Origin: Acutalibacter muris
Lineage (GTDB): Bacteria; Bacillota; Clostridia; Oscillospirales; Acutalibacteraceae
Reading direction: 5' to 3'
Length of the DNA stretch: 64,000 bases
Assembly: GCF_002201475.1 (NCBI RefSeq)
Contig: NZ_CP021422.1
Location: forward strand, 744,001 to 808,000
In this document: in pieces, positions 47,217-55,042 of the stretch
How the letters are laid out: the number at the start of each line of letters is the position of its first letter
Numbering within the stretch: position 1 is the first letter of the stretch
Made by a program: the position numbers and the translations under genes
Notes under the pieces: model-generated
Database searches by the model: none
Seen by the model: only the letters and a program-made list of their open reading frames with translations
Told to the model about the DNA's origin: nothing

Positions 47217-47447
47217 ATGGGCGAATACGGTACAATAAAGATACATCTGGCCGAATTGCTGGAGAAAAGCGGCATGAGCAAGAACAAGCTCAGCCACCGG
47301 GCGGAGCTTCAGCGTACACAGCTGAACCACTACTGCAACGGCACGGTCACAAGGCTTGACGTGGATGTGCTGGCAAGGATATGCACGGTCATGCAGTGCG
47401 GGATAGGCGACCTGCTGGAGTTTGTGCCGCCGGAGGGGGAGGAGTGA
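47217..47447 (+). CDS. XRE/Cro-like regulator, HTH_26 type
   Basis: A 76-residue regulator with LAELLEKSGMSKNKLSHRAELQRTQLNHYCNG and LDVDVLARICTVMQCGIGDLLEFVP, the Cro/CI HTH_26 pattern. ATG 47217 follows AGAAGGGC. It might antagonise the divergent XRE gene. Confidence 0.7.
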   Translation: MGEYGTIKIHLAELLEKSGMSKNKLSHRAELQRTQLNHYCNGTVTRLDVDVLARICTVMQCGIGDLLEFVPPEGEE

Positions 47448-47531
47448 CGTAATCGGACGGCGCGGAGGGTCTCGGAGAATTGGATTTGTGAATTAAGCAG
47501 GATTTTGTCTCCTTTTGGGTTATTGTGTGGT

Positions 47532-47610
47532 TTTTTCACGTAATAGTAAGTATATCAAATAGGCGCGCGTTTGTCTAGGGGCATAGACTAAAAATTTTCT
47601 TTTTCACGTA
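47532..47610. repeat. direct repeats TTTTTCACGTA before XRE gene
   Basis: Exact copies at 47532-47542 and 47600-47610, 68 bp apart, 34 bp before the XRE start. Operator-like. Confidence 0.45.
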
Positions 47611-47644
47611 CACTCTATGTTAGCAATCCTTTTGGAGTGATGAC

Positions 47645-47905
47645 ATGGAGTTTAAAGGAAAGGCAGTAGCTACGGTCATATGCAGACTGCGCAAGGAGCG
47701 CGGACAGTCTCAGGAAGTATTGAGCGGACTGGCGGTGATGGCCAGGTCCCATCTGAGCATGGTGGAAACAGGCGATATGCTGCCGACCCTGCCCACACTT
47801 TGGCGGCTGGCGGAGGCTTTAGATATGAAGCCCTATGAGTTGGTGAAGCTAATGGAGGAGGAAATGGAGAGGGCGGACGCTTCGGTTAGGGAAGGGGAAA
47901 AGTGA
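47645..47905 (+). CDS. XRE regulator
   Basis: An 86-residue regulator. ATVICRLRKERGQSQEVLSGLAVMARSHLSMVETGD is the HTH, and TLPTLWRLAEALDMKPYELVKLMEEEMERA ends it. TTTGGAGTGAT precedes ATG 47645. The stop overlaps the next gene's ATG by one base. Confidence 0.75.
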   Translation: MEFKGKAVATVICRLRKERGQSQEVLSGLAVMARSHLSMVETGDMLPTLPTLWRLAEALDMKPYELVKLMEEEMERADASVREGEK

Positions 47906-48143
47906 TGGAGTACAAACCGGAGGCTATAGCTGAGGTTATCCGGCGGCTGAGAAAACAGCGCAAAAAACCCAGGAAGTGCTCAGCGGGCTTGCCGGGATGG
48001 AGCGGGCACATTTGAGTATGGTTGAACGCAGTGGCAGGATACCCACCCTTTACACCATCTGGCGCATTGCCGACGCGCTGGATATGCGGCCAAGCGAATT
48101 GGTGGCGCTTATTGAGGAGGAGATGGAGAAGGATATATCTTGA
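47905..48143 (+). pseudogene. XRE regulator paralogue, -1 frameshift
   Basis: ATG 47905 overlaps the preceding stop by one base. The first 21 codons match the previous gene. At an A6 run (about 47961-47966) the frame changes by -1 and continues TQEVLSGLAGMERAHLSMVERSGRIPTLYTIWRIADALDMRPSELVALIEEEMEKDIS (in pieces, 48141-48143 stop). One extra A would give an intact 79-residue protein. The site C-AAA-AAA-C is a possible programmed slippage point, otherwise a homopolymer mutation. Confidence 0.7.
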
Positions 48144-48168
48144 CATAATCCGGAGCATTATGTATAAT
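48140..48168 (+). promoter_or_regulatory. consensus promoter of second small toxin locus
   Basis: TTGACA 48140-48145, 17-bp spacer, TATAAT 48163-48168. Confidence 0.75.
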
Positions 48169-48260
48169 GTTGCGCTGCATTACAAACGGCAGGCGGTTTG
48201 GCCCATCTCCGAAAGGAGGTGTTTCACGTCCCTACTTTAGTCAGGAGGGAGGTGAGTGCT

Positions 48261-48377
48261 ATGCCTATTACCATTACGTTCCATATCTGGGGAATCACGG
48301 TTTCTGTGAAGCTGTCGATACCTAAGAGCAAGGAGACCGAAAGTGGTAAAAAGGAAAACCGCCACTCGGCCAAGTGA
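48261..48377 (+). CDS. small peptide, type I toxin candidate
   Basis: A 38-residue peptide. N-terminal hydrophobic strand ITITFHIWGITVSVKL, then a Lys/Ser/Glu tail ending NRHSAK. Strong GGAGGGAGGTG lies 8 bases before ATG 48261, and a consensus promoter 93 bp upstream. Its last codons overlap the hairpin at 48355-48383, which also ends an antisense RNA. This is type I toxin-antitoxin architecture. Nothing in it resembles a known enzyme. Confidence 0.55.
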   Translation: MPITITFHIWGITVSVKLSIPKSKETESGKKENRHSAK

Positions 48378-48439
48378 CGGTTTGAACAAATATAAGCTGC
48401 CATAAATCCGGGCCAACCGCTTGCGCAGCGTCTCGCCCT
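48348..48439 (-). ncRNA. antisense RNA opposite the toxin 3' end
   Basis: Minus-strand promoter: TTGACA (48469-48474), 17-bp spacer, TATAAT (48446-48451). It would run about 90 bases from 48439 to the hairpin and TTTTTCCTTTTT at 48345-48359. It overlaps the last 30 bases of the toxin gene. Confidence 0.6.
48355..48383 (-). terminator. hairpin shared by toxin 3' end and antisense RNA
   Basis: AACCGCCACT pairs with AAGTGACGGTT across a 5-base loop (one mismatch). The T tract is on the minus strand. Confidence 0.65.
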
Positions 48440-48445
48440 GTTTTT

Positions 48446-48474
48446 ATTATAGCAGTTTACTCGCGGGGTGTCAA
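48446..48474 (-). promoter_or_regulatory. consensus promoter of antisense RNA (second locus)
   Basis: TTGACA (48469-48474), 17-bp spacer, TATAAT (48446-48451) on the minus strand. Confidence 0.75.
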
Positions 48475-48549
48475 GGAGCAAATTTTAGAAGGTCAGAGCA
48501 TGTAAAAAAAAGACAGATAGTTTTGGTTGAATAATAAGGGGTTGAGAGA

Positions 48550-48741
48550 GTGGGCCGGCGTGAAAAGGTGATTCAAGCTGTGCTTTGAGGGCGGCAGGAC
48601 AGAAATTTTGAATTTATTGACCTCTGCCTGATGCTGGACTGGCTGGGGTTTGACCGCCGGGTGCGCGGCGACCACTTTATCTTTACCAAGCCGGGTGTTG
48701 AGGACATCATCAACCTCCAGTCTTGTGGCGGGAAGGCATGA
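48550..48741 (+). pseudogene. HicA-like toxin, nonsense mutation and truncated
   Basis: Starting GTG 48550, V-G-R-R-E-K-V-I-Q-A-V-L then TGA (48586-48588), then GRQDRNFEFIDLC, LGFDRRVRGDHFIFTK and VEDIINLQ. The G-D-H-F segment holds the catalytic His of HicA mRNA interferases. One codon (probably CGA) has become TGA, and the frame stops 48741, about 20 residues before the family's usual end. The stop overlaps the hicB start (ATGA). The toxin appears inactive. Confidence 0.75.
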
Positions 48742-48953
48742 GTATGAATAGATACGAAGTCATCTTATACTGGAGCGAGGACGACAACGCGTATATCGCG
48801 GAGGTGCCGGAGCTTGCGGGGTGTATGGCCGACGGAACTACCATGCTTGAGGCCGTAAAGAATGCGGAGAGGGTCATAAACGAGTGGATAGAAACAGCCC
48901 TGGAGTTGGGGCGGCCTGTGCCCGAGCCCAAGGGGCGGTTAAGGTACGCGTAA
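48738..48953 (+). CDS. hicB: HicB family antitoxin
   Basis: A 71-residue antitoxin with the partial RNase-H fold: RYEVILYWSEDDNAYIAEVPELAGCMADGTTMLEAVKNAERVINEWIETALELGRPVPEPKGRL. It lacks the C-terminal HTH or RHH DNA-binding domain some HicB have. Overlaps the hicA remnant. It is now an orphan antitoxin unless it serves another HicA. Confidence 0.8.
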   Translation: MSMNRYEVILYWSEDDNAYIAEVPELAGCMADGTTMLEAVKNAERVINEWIETALELGRPVPEPKGRLRYA

Positions 48954-48962
48954 AATTCCCCC

Positions 48963-48991
48963 TTGACAGCGTGCAAAAATCATGCTATCAT
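48963..48991 (+). promoter_or_regulatory. promoter of abc-f leader
   Basis: TTGACA 48963-48968, 17-bp spacer, TATCAT 48986-48991. Confidence 0.75.
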
Positions 48992-49025
48992 ACCCTTATA
49001 GAATCAAAGGAACGGAGTTGAAAAG

Positions 49026-49037
49026 ATGTTGAAATAA
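49026..49037 (+). CDS. three-codon leader ORF (M-L-K-stop)
   Basis: ATG-TTG-AAA-TAA behind GGAACGGAG, in the 5' leader of the ABC-F gene. Short leader ORFs in antibiotic-response genes stall drug-bound ribosomes. It is too short to judge from sequence alone. Confidence 0.4.
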   Translation: MLK

Positions 49038-49133
49038 GCTCATCAAACCAGGCATAGGTAAAGCGCCGGGGCACACCCGGGGCTGTGTTTTGCCGGGTAT
49101 TGGGCTTATTGCGCGTCTTTTTTCTGTTGGTTT

Positions 49134-49155
49134 GCGCCCGTTTCGGGGCGTTTTT
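49134..49155 (+). terminator. leader terminator before ABC-F gene
   Basis: CGCCC and GGGCG stem with T5 (49151-49155), 45 bp before the start codon. An earlier GCCGGGG/CCCGGGGC hairpin (49051-49085) and T6 (49117-49123) could be alternative folds. Confidence 0.5.
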
Positions 49156-49199
49156 GTGCGCATATGTCCAGCCCGGCTTTGGGATTGGAGGTATGCGCA

Positions 49200-50738
49200 T
49201 TGTTACAGATAAAGGACCTTTGCATCAGCATGAAAAAGGACCTGCGGCCGCTGCTCTCCGGGTTCAGCTTCGCTTTGAACCCCGGGGACAGGGTGGCGGT
49301 GATAGGCGAGGAGGGGGACGGCAAGTCCACCCTTTTGAAGCTTATTTACGACGCTTCTATGGTGGAGGGCTACGCCGAATGGAGCGGGCAGATAATGAAG
49401 GACGGCTTGCTCTTGGGGTACCTGTCCCAGGAGGTGGGCCCAAAGGAGGGCTCGCTCTCCGGGTATGAGTTCTGCTGCCGGGAGCCGGCGTTTCTGGAGA
49501 GCTCCCCCGGCGAACTCTCCGCCGCCGCGGGGAAGCTGGGGATACCAGTGGAGCTGTTCTATACCGACAGGCCCGTGGGGACCCTGTCCGGCGGGGAGAA
49601 GGTGAAGCTTAGAATGGCGCTCCTGACCCTTAAAAGGCCGGACGTGTACCTTCTGGACGAGCCCAGCAACGACCTGGACGTGGAGACCCTGGAGTGGCTG
49701 GAGGGGTTCCTTCTGGACTGCGGAAAGCCCGTGATCTACATCTCCCACGACGAGGCCCTTCTGGAGAACACCGCCAACGTGATACTGCATATGGAGCTGC
49801 TGCGGCGCAAGACACTGCCCCGCTGGACCGTGGCCCGAAGTGGCTACAGACAGTATGTGGAGGAGCGGCTGGGCCGCTTCCGAAAGCAGGAGCAGCTGGC
49901 CCGAAAGGAGCGGGAGGAGGACCGCAAACGCCAGGAGAAAATACGCAGAATGGAGCAGCAGGTGCAGCACCGTATGGATAGTATCAGCCATGCCGAGCGG
50001 GATGCGGTAGCGCGGCTGCTGAAAAAGAAGATGAAGTCCGTGAAGTCCATGGAGCACCGCTATGACCGGGAGCGGGGGGACATGACCGAGTTTCCCGACA
50101 GCGAGGAGGCCCTTCTGGCGGGCTTTGACCCTGGGGTAAGTATACCCGCCGGGAAGACGGTGCTGGAATTGAGCCTGCCGGAGCTGCGCACAGAGGACGG
50201 GAGGCTGCTGGCCGAAAATATTGAGCTTACTGTCCGGGGCCCGGAGCATATCTGCATAATAGGGAAAAACGGCGCGGGCAAGACCACGCTCCTGCGGAAA
50301 ATTGCCGTAATGCTCCTGGGGCGCGGGGACCTTAAAGCGGCTTATATGCCCCAGAGCTACGCCGAGACCCTGGACCAGAATATGACCCCGGTGGAGTTTC
50401 TGACGGACGGCAGCGGGGAGAAGGCCGCGCTTACCCGGGCGAAGACCTATCTTGGCAGCATGAAGTACACCCCCGAGGAGTGCGCCCACAACATAAACGG
50501 GCTCTCCGGCGGGCAGAAGGCAAAGCTCTTTTTTCTCAGGATGATCCTTTCCGGCAGCAACGTGCTGATACTTGACGAGCCCACCCGGAACTTCAGCCCC
50601 CTTTCGGGGCCGGTGATACGGGGGATGGTGGAGGGCTTCGGCGGGTGCGTCATCAGCGTCTCTCATGACCGCAGGTTCATAGGGCAGGCGGGGGGCATGG
50701 TGTATGAGCTGACCGAACGAGGGCTTCTTAAAAAGTAA
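49200..50738 (+). CDS. ABC-F ribosome-protection protein
   Basis: A 512-residue soluble ATPase with two ABC domains and no membrane part. Domain 1: Walker A GEEGDGKST, signature LSGGEK, DEPSNDLD. Linker (about residues 195-290) is a charged coiled coil (KEREEDRKRQEKIRRME) which in the family reaches into the ribosomal peptidyl-transferase region. Domain 2: Walker A GKNGAGKTT, LSGGQK, DEPTRNFSPLS. The last motif is characteristic of the Lsa/Vga/Msr-like group. TTG 49200 follows GGAGG (49187-49191). Confers antibiotic tolerance or resistance by family analogy. Confidence 0.8.
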   Translation: MLQIKDLCISMKKDLRPLLSGFSFALNPGDRVAVIGEEGDGKSTLLKLIYDASMVEGYAEWSGQIMKDGLLLGYLSQEVGPKEGSLSGYEFCCREPAFLESSPGELSAAAGKLGIPVELFYTDRPVGTLSGGEKVKLRMALLTLKRPDVYLLDEPSNDLDVETLEWLEGFLLDCGKPVIYISHDEALLENTANVILHMELLRRKTLPRWTVARSGYRQYVEERLGRFRKQEQLARKEREEDRKRQEKIRRMEQQVQHRMDSISHAERDAVARLLKKKMKSVKSMEHRYDRERGDMTEFPDSEEALLAGFDPGVSIPAGKTVLELSLPELRTEDGRLLAENIELTVRGPEHICIIGKNGAGKTTLLRKIAVMLLGRGDLKAAYMPQSYAETLDQNMTPVEFLTDGSGEKAALTRAKTYLGSMKYTPEECAHNINGLSGGQKAKLFFLRMILSGSNVLILDEPTRNFSPLSGPVIRGMVEGFGGCVISVSHDRRFIGQAGGMVYELTERGLLKK

Positions 50739-50839
50739 AAATGATATTGACACACGCCCGCGGGAATCTTATAATTATACTGAGAATCCCTGCGGGCGGC
50801 TTTTTGCCCGCAGACGGAATATGGAGAGAGGGGAGCAGG

Positions 50840-53398
50840 ATGAAGCATAGGCCAATGCGGAGGCTGGTTTTCAGCCTTATAGGTGTAGCGGCGCTGTGTG
50901 TGGTGGTGTTTTCCGTAGTGACGGACTATATGCAAGATAGGGGAGCCCAGGCTATAAGGTATATAGGCGAGAGCTATATGTCCTCCATGAGCCGCCAGGT
51001 CACCATGCACCTGGGGGCTACCTTTGGGCTGCGGGTGGACCAGGTGAGCGATATGGTCCAGGAGAGCCGGGGGATGACCACCGAGCAGCTCAGGGCCTCG
51101 GCCAGGGCAAGGGAGTTTGACTATCTGGCCCTGTACCAGCCGGATATGCCCCCGGAGGAGGCGCTGTACCCGATATTGGGCAGCAGGCTGGTGCCCGACG
51201 ATATGGGGAGCCTTGAAAGCCATATGGAGGCCGGGGAGAACCGCATAGACATGGGCCTGGACCAGCTGGACGGCCGGGTGATACTCATCTCCGCCCCTGC
51301 CCCGGAGGGCATGACCGTGGACGGGAAAACCGGCGCGGGCCTGGTGGCCGGGGTCTGGGCCAGCTATATAGATCATAATTTGCAGCATGAGCTGGACGCG
51401 GGGATGGTGGAATCCTGGGCCGTGGTACGCTCCGAGGGCGGCCTTGTGGCCCGGTCCCAGGGCTACCATATGTCAGAGGGCCCGGACTTTTTGAAGTGGC
51501 TGCGGGGCACAGAGGGCGGCGACGAGATAGCCGACCAGCTTCAGCAGACCATGGCAAGCGGCGGGGAATTTTCCTTCCCGGTGGCCACGGAGGCGGGCGA
51601 CGACAGCCATGTGTACTGCGGGCCGGTGCCCGCGTCGGACTGGTACCTGCTGCTGAACACCTCCTACGGCCCGGTGAACGACGGCATCGCCGGCCTTGGA
51701 GAGAGCTGGAAGTCCACGGCCTTCGGCGGCTGCGCGGTGATACTTCTGACGCTGATGATGGTGTTCGCCTGGTACATAGCAGCGACCAGGCGGCAGCTCC
51801 GTGATTTGGAGGAGGCCAGGGAGGCCGCAGAGGAGGCCAGCCGCGCAAAGAGCCAGTTCCTCTCCAACATGAGCCACGATATCCGCACGCCCTTAAACGG
51901 CATAGTGGGCATGACGGCCATCGCCAGGAGCAACACCGGCGACCCGGAGGTGATGGCCAGGTGCCTTGGGAAGATAACCTCCTCCAGCCGGCATTTATTG
52001 GGGCTTATAAACGACATACTGGACATGGCGAAGATAGACAGCGGCCGCATGACCCTGAACATGGAGCAGGTCTCTTTAAGGGAGGTCATGCAGGAGCTGG
52101 TGGCCATAGTCCAGCAGCAGGTGAAGCTCAAGAGCCAGAGCTTTGATGTGTATATAGACAATATCAGCGTTGAGGACGTTTGCTGCGACAGCGTAAGGCT
52201 GAACCAGATATTTCTCAATCTGCTCTCCAACGCCATTAAGTTTACGCCCGACGGGGGGAACATCAAGGTGACCCTGTATGAGTCGCCCTCCCCAAAGGGG
52301 GACAGGTATATCCGCTCCCACCTGCAGGTGAAGGACAACGGCGTGGGCATGAGCGAGGAGTTCGTCTCCCATATCTTCGAGTCCTTTGTAAGGGAGGACA
52401 GCGCGAGGGTCCATAAGGCCCAGGGGGCCGGAGTGGGCATGGCCATCACGAAGCATATAGTGGACGCCATGGGCGGGGCCATAAGGGTGAAGAGCAAGGT
52501 GGGCGAGGGCACGGAGGTGGACGTGATACTGGACATGGAGAAGGCCGCCGTGTCCGAAAGCGATATGCATCTGCCCAACTGGCCCATGCTGGTGGTGGAC
52601 GACGACGAGACCTTGTGCATGAGCGCCGTGGCGACGCTTAGAAGCCTTGGCATCCACGCCGACTGGGCCACCGACCCGGGCGAAGCCCTAGAGATGGCAA
52701 AAAAGCGCCGTGGCGGCAGGGAGGCCTATAGGCTCTATCTTATAGACTGGCATATGCCCGGGGCCGACGGGATCGAGGTGGCAAAGAAGCTCAGGGAGAT
52801 ATCGGGGGAGGACGCGCGCATCCTGCTGACCTCGGCCTATGACAAGGACGATATGGAGGAGGCGGCCAAGGATTGCCGGATAGACGGCGAGATAGCGAAG
52901 CCCCTCTTTAAGTCCACCCTGTACTATGGGCTCTTGGGTTACATGGGCGAGAGCCAGGAGGAGATACAGCCCTTTGGGGAGGAGCCCGGGGAGGACGGAA
53001 GCCTGGAGGGGCGCAGGGTGATAATCGCCGAGGACAACGACCTGAACTGGGAGATAGCAGAGGAGCTGCTCTCGGAGCTGGGCATGGAGCTCGTAAGAGC
53101 CGAGAACGGCAGGATATGCGTGGAGATGTTCGAGAATTCACGGCCCGGGGAGTACGACGGCATACTGATGGACCTTAGAATGCCTGAGATGACCGGGTAT
53201 GAGGCCAGCGCCGCCATACGTGCCCTTCCAAGGCCGGACGCGGGGACCGTCGCCATAATCGCCATGAGCGCCGACGCGTTTCCCGAGGACGTGCAGAGGT
53301 GCCTTGACTGCGGGATGAACGCCCACTCGGCAAAGCCCATCGACGTGAAAGCCGTAACAATGCTGCTGGAGCGGTATATGCCGGCAAGAAAAAAGTAG
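50840..53398 (+). CDS. hybrid histidine kinase with two receiver domains
   Basis: An 852-residue membrane kinase. TM1 (about residues 8-30), extracellular Cache-like domain (about 35-290), TM2 (about 292-315), HisKA with SNMSHDIRTPLNGIVGM, HATPase with NLLSNAIKF, DNGVGMS and GAGVGMAI. Receiver 1 (about 585-705) with LYLIDWHMPGADG and receiver 2 (about 730-850) with GILMDLRMPEMTG. There is no HPt domain, so phosphate may be used in cis or go to a separate HPt. ATG 50840 follows GAGGGGAGCAGG. Confidence 0.85.
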   Translation: MKHRPMRRLVFSLIGVAALCVVVFSVVTDYMQDRGAQAIRYIGESYMSSMSRQVTMHLGATFGLRVDQVSDMVQESRGMTTEQLRASARAREFDYLALYQPDMPPEEALYPILGSRLVPDDMGSLESHMEAGENRIDMGLDQLDGRVILISAPAPEGMTVDGKTGAGLVAGVWASYIDHNLQHELDAGMVESWAVVRSEGGLVARSQGYHMSEGPDFLKWLRGTEGGDEIADQLQQTMASGGEFSFPVATEAGDDSHVYCGPVPASDWYLLLNTSYGPVNDGIAGLGESWKSTAFGGCAVILLTLMMVFAWYIAATRRQLRDLEEAREAAEEASRAKSQFLSNMSHDIRTPLNGIVGMTAIARSNTGDPEVMARCLGKITSSSRHLLGLINDILDMAKIDSGRMTLNMEQVSLREVMQELVAIVQQQVKLKSQSFDVYIDNISVEDVCCDSVRLNQIFLNLLSNAIKFTPDGGNIKVTLYESPSPKGDRYIRSHLQVKDNGVGMSEEFVSHIFESFVREDSARVHKAQGAGVGMAITKHIVDAMGGAIRVKSKVGEGTEVDVILDMEKAAVSESDMHLPNWPMLVVDDDETLCMSAVATLRSLGIHADWATDPGEALEMAKKRRGGREAYRLYLIDWHMPGADGIEVAKKLREISGEDARILLTSAYDKDDMEEAAKDCRIDGEIAKPLFKSTLYYGLLGYMGESQEEIQPFGEEPGEDGSLEGRRVIIAEDNDLNWEIAEELLSELGMELVRAENGRICVEMFENSRPGEYDGILMDLRMPEMTGYEASAAIRALPRPDAGTVAIIAMSADAFPEDVQRCLDCGMNAHSAKPIDVKAVTMLLERYMPARKK

Positions 53399-53416
53399 AA
53401 AGCAGAGGGAAAAATC

Positions 53417-53884
53417 ATGTATGAATATAAACCGGAAATACTTGAGCCTATATTCGAGAAGTGGCGTAAAATTTTAAGGCTTACCGAGAGCTGGGACGTG
53501 CGGCTGGAGCTTATTGACGATCCGGGATTTAAGAAAACCGGGGACTTGAAAATTGACACAACCGACCGCAAGGCCATAATCATGCTGAACGCCAAAAACC
53601 CCCGGCAGGAGAACCCGGAGGAGGTCATCTGCCACGAGCTTATGCACCTGAAGCTGTACCCGCTGGACCAGCTGACAGAGGACCTGATACTTGCCCACTA
53701 TGAGGAGGGGACCCCGGAGTACCGGGCCGTGTACAGGCAGTTCATGGAGCACCTGGAGATCACCGTGGAGGAGATGGCCAAATGCTGGCTCGGGGCCTTC
53801 GGGGAGGATAAGGAGCTGTCCTTTGGCCGGTGCCGGGAGATGAAGTCCTTTGAAGAGCTCTACGAGGGGCTGCGGCCGCTTTAA
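53417..53884 (+). CDS. HExxH zinc-metallopeptidase-like protein
   Basis: A 155-residue soluble protein. ICHELMHLKLYPLDQ is an HExxH zinc motif (HELMH, about residue 75). IIMLNAKNP and the long acidic C-terminus fit an SprT- or ImmA/IrrE-like gluzincin. No signal sequence. 18 bp after the kinase gene, perhaps cotranscribed. A strong terminator follows. Confidence 0.65.
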   Translation: MYEYKPEILEPIFEKWRKILRLTESWDVRLELIDDPGFKKTGDLKIDTTDRKAIIMLNAKNPRQENPEEVICHELMHLKLYPLDQLTEDLILAHYEEGTPEYRAVYRQFMEHLEITVEEMAKCWLGAFGEDKELSFGRCREMKSFEELYEGLRPL

Positions 53885-53899
53885 AAAGACAAAGAGAAC

Positions 53900-53943
53900 G
53901 CGCCGGAAAACCGCTAACTGCGGCTTTTCGGCGCGTCTTTTAT
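53900..53943. terminator. terminator between convergent units
   Basis: GCGCCGGAAAACCGC and GCGGCTTTTCGGCGC arms, 5-base loop, then GTCTTTTA. Confidence 0.75.
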
Positions 53944-53972
53944 ATAGTTAACGCGGTTCAAAAGAGCGCTTA

Positions 53973-54836
53973 TTATATCAGCATCACAAGGGTGCCCAGG
54001 ACCACCGCGAAAAGGCCGGCGGCGGCTTTTTTTGTAAGTCTCTCGTGGAGGACGAAGTAGGAGAAGGCCACAGTCACTAAGATGCTCAGCTTGTCGATGG
54101 GCACCACTACGCTGGCAGGGCCCTCCTGGAGGGCCCTGTAGTAGCACAGCCATGACCCGCCCGTGGCAAGGCCCGAAAGGCAGATAAACATAAGCTCCCT
54201 GCGGGGGATTCCCCTGAGCTTAGGCAGCTTGCCCTCGATAAGCACCATGAGCCAGGCCATAAGCAGCACCACCCCGGTGCGTATGGCCGTGCCCAGGTTC
54301 GACTCTACCCCGGAGATGCCCACCTTGCCGAGAAGGGAGGTAAGACTCGCGAACACCGCCGACCCAAGGGCATACCAGAACCAGCCTATGCCCCTGCCGG
54401 CCCGGGGCGGCGCCGCGTCCTTCTTCTCTATCATCAGGAGGGTGCCCGCGCCTATAAGCGCAACGCCCAGGCCCTTTGTAAGGCTGACGCTTTCCCCGAG
54501 AAGGATAAAGGCCAGCAGGAGGGTGAGCACAATGCTGGACTTGTCAATGGGCACTACCTTGTTTATGTCCCCCAGCTGTAAGGCCCTGAAATAGCACAGC
54601 CAGGAGGCCCCCGTGGCAAGGCCCGACAATATAAGGAACAGCCAGGTCCCGCCCCTGATGGACACGATATCACCCCAGGAGCCCGCCAGCAGCACCATCA
54701 CCCACGAGAACAGCAGCACCACCACTGTGCGTATGGCTGTGGCGGCGGTGGAGTCCGTTTTGCGTATGCCGCACTTGGCAAGAAGGGCCGTGACCCCGGC
54801 GAAGAACGCCGAGCCAAAGGCAAAGATCACCCACAT
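53973..54836 (-). CDS. EamA-family DMT transporter
   Basis: A 287-residue membrane protein with ten helices in two homologous halves: AFGSAFFAGVTALLAKCGI and ALGSAVFASLTSLLGKVGI, then SGLATGASWLCYFRALQLGD and SGLATGGSWLCYYRALQEGP. The duplication is unusually well preserved. Exports unknown small metabolites. ATG 54836 follows GGAGGAGGC. Confidence 0.8.
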   Translation of the reverse strand: MWVIFAFGSAFFAGVTALLAKCGIRKTDSTAATAIRTVVVLLFSWVMVLLAGSWGDIVSIRGGTWLFLILSGLATGASWLCYFRALQLGDINKVVPIDKSSIVLTLLLAFILLGESVSLTKGLGVALIGAGTLLMIEKKDAAPPRAGRGIGWFWYALGSAVFASLTSLLGKVGISGVESNLGTAIRTGVVLLMAWLMVLIEGKLPKLRGIPRRELMFICLSGLATGGSWLCYYRALQEGPASVVVPIDKLSILVTVAFSYFVLHERLTKKAAAGLFAVVLGTLVMLI

Positions 54837-54953
54837 GATGCCTCCTCCTCGGATTATGTAATAAAGAAACAATATAGATAATATTACATTCTTTGGAGAA
54901 TGTCAACCGCCGGCCAGGCTGGCGGCAAGGGCGCGGTAACTTTTTTATGGGGG

Positions 54954-54981
54954 TTGACACCGGGCGGCAAATTGCTATAAT
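54954..54981 (+). promoter_or_regulatory. promoter of surface-protein gene
   Basis: TTGACA 54954-54959, 16-bp spacer, TATAAT 54976-54981. Confidence 0.7.
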
Positions 54982-55042
54982 ATATATTGGTAAGCTATAT
55001 TGCAATTTGCTTTTCGGACTATCAGGAGAGAGATGTGGTATT

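Noticed and set aside
48166..48310. ORF overlapping the second toxin ORF in another frame
   Set aside because: It crosses the ribosome site of the 38-residue peptide and has no site of its own.
49203..50753. 516-codon ORF on - strand
   Set aside because: Shadow of the ABC-F gene, His/Leu/Pro-rich.
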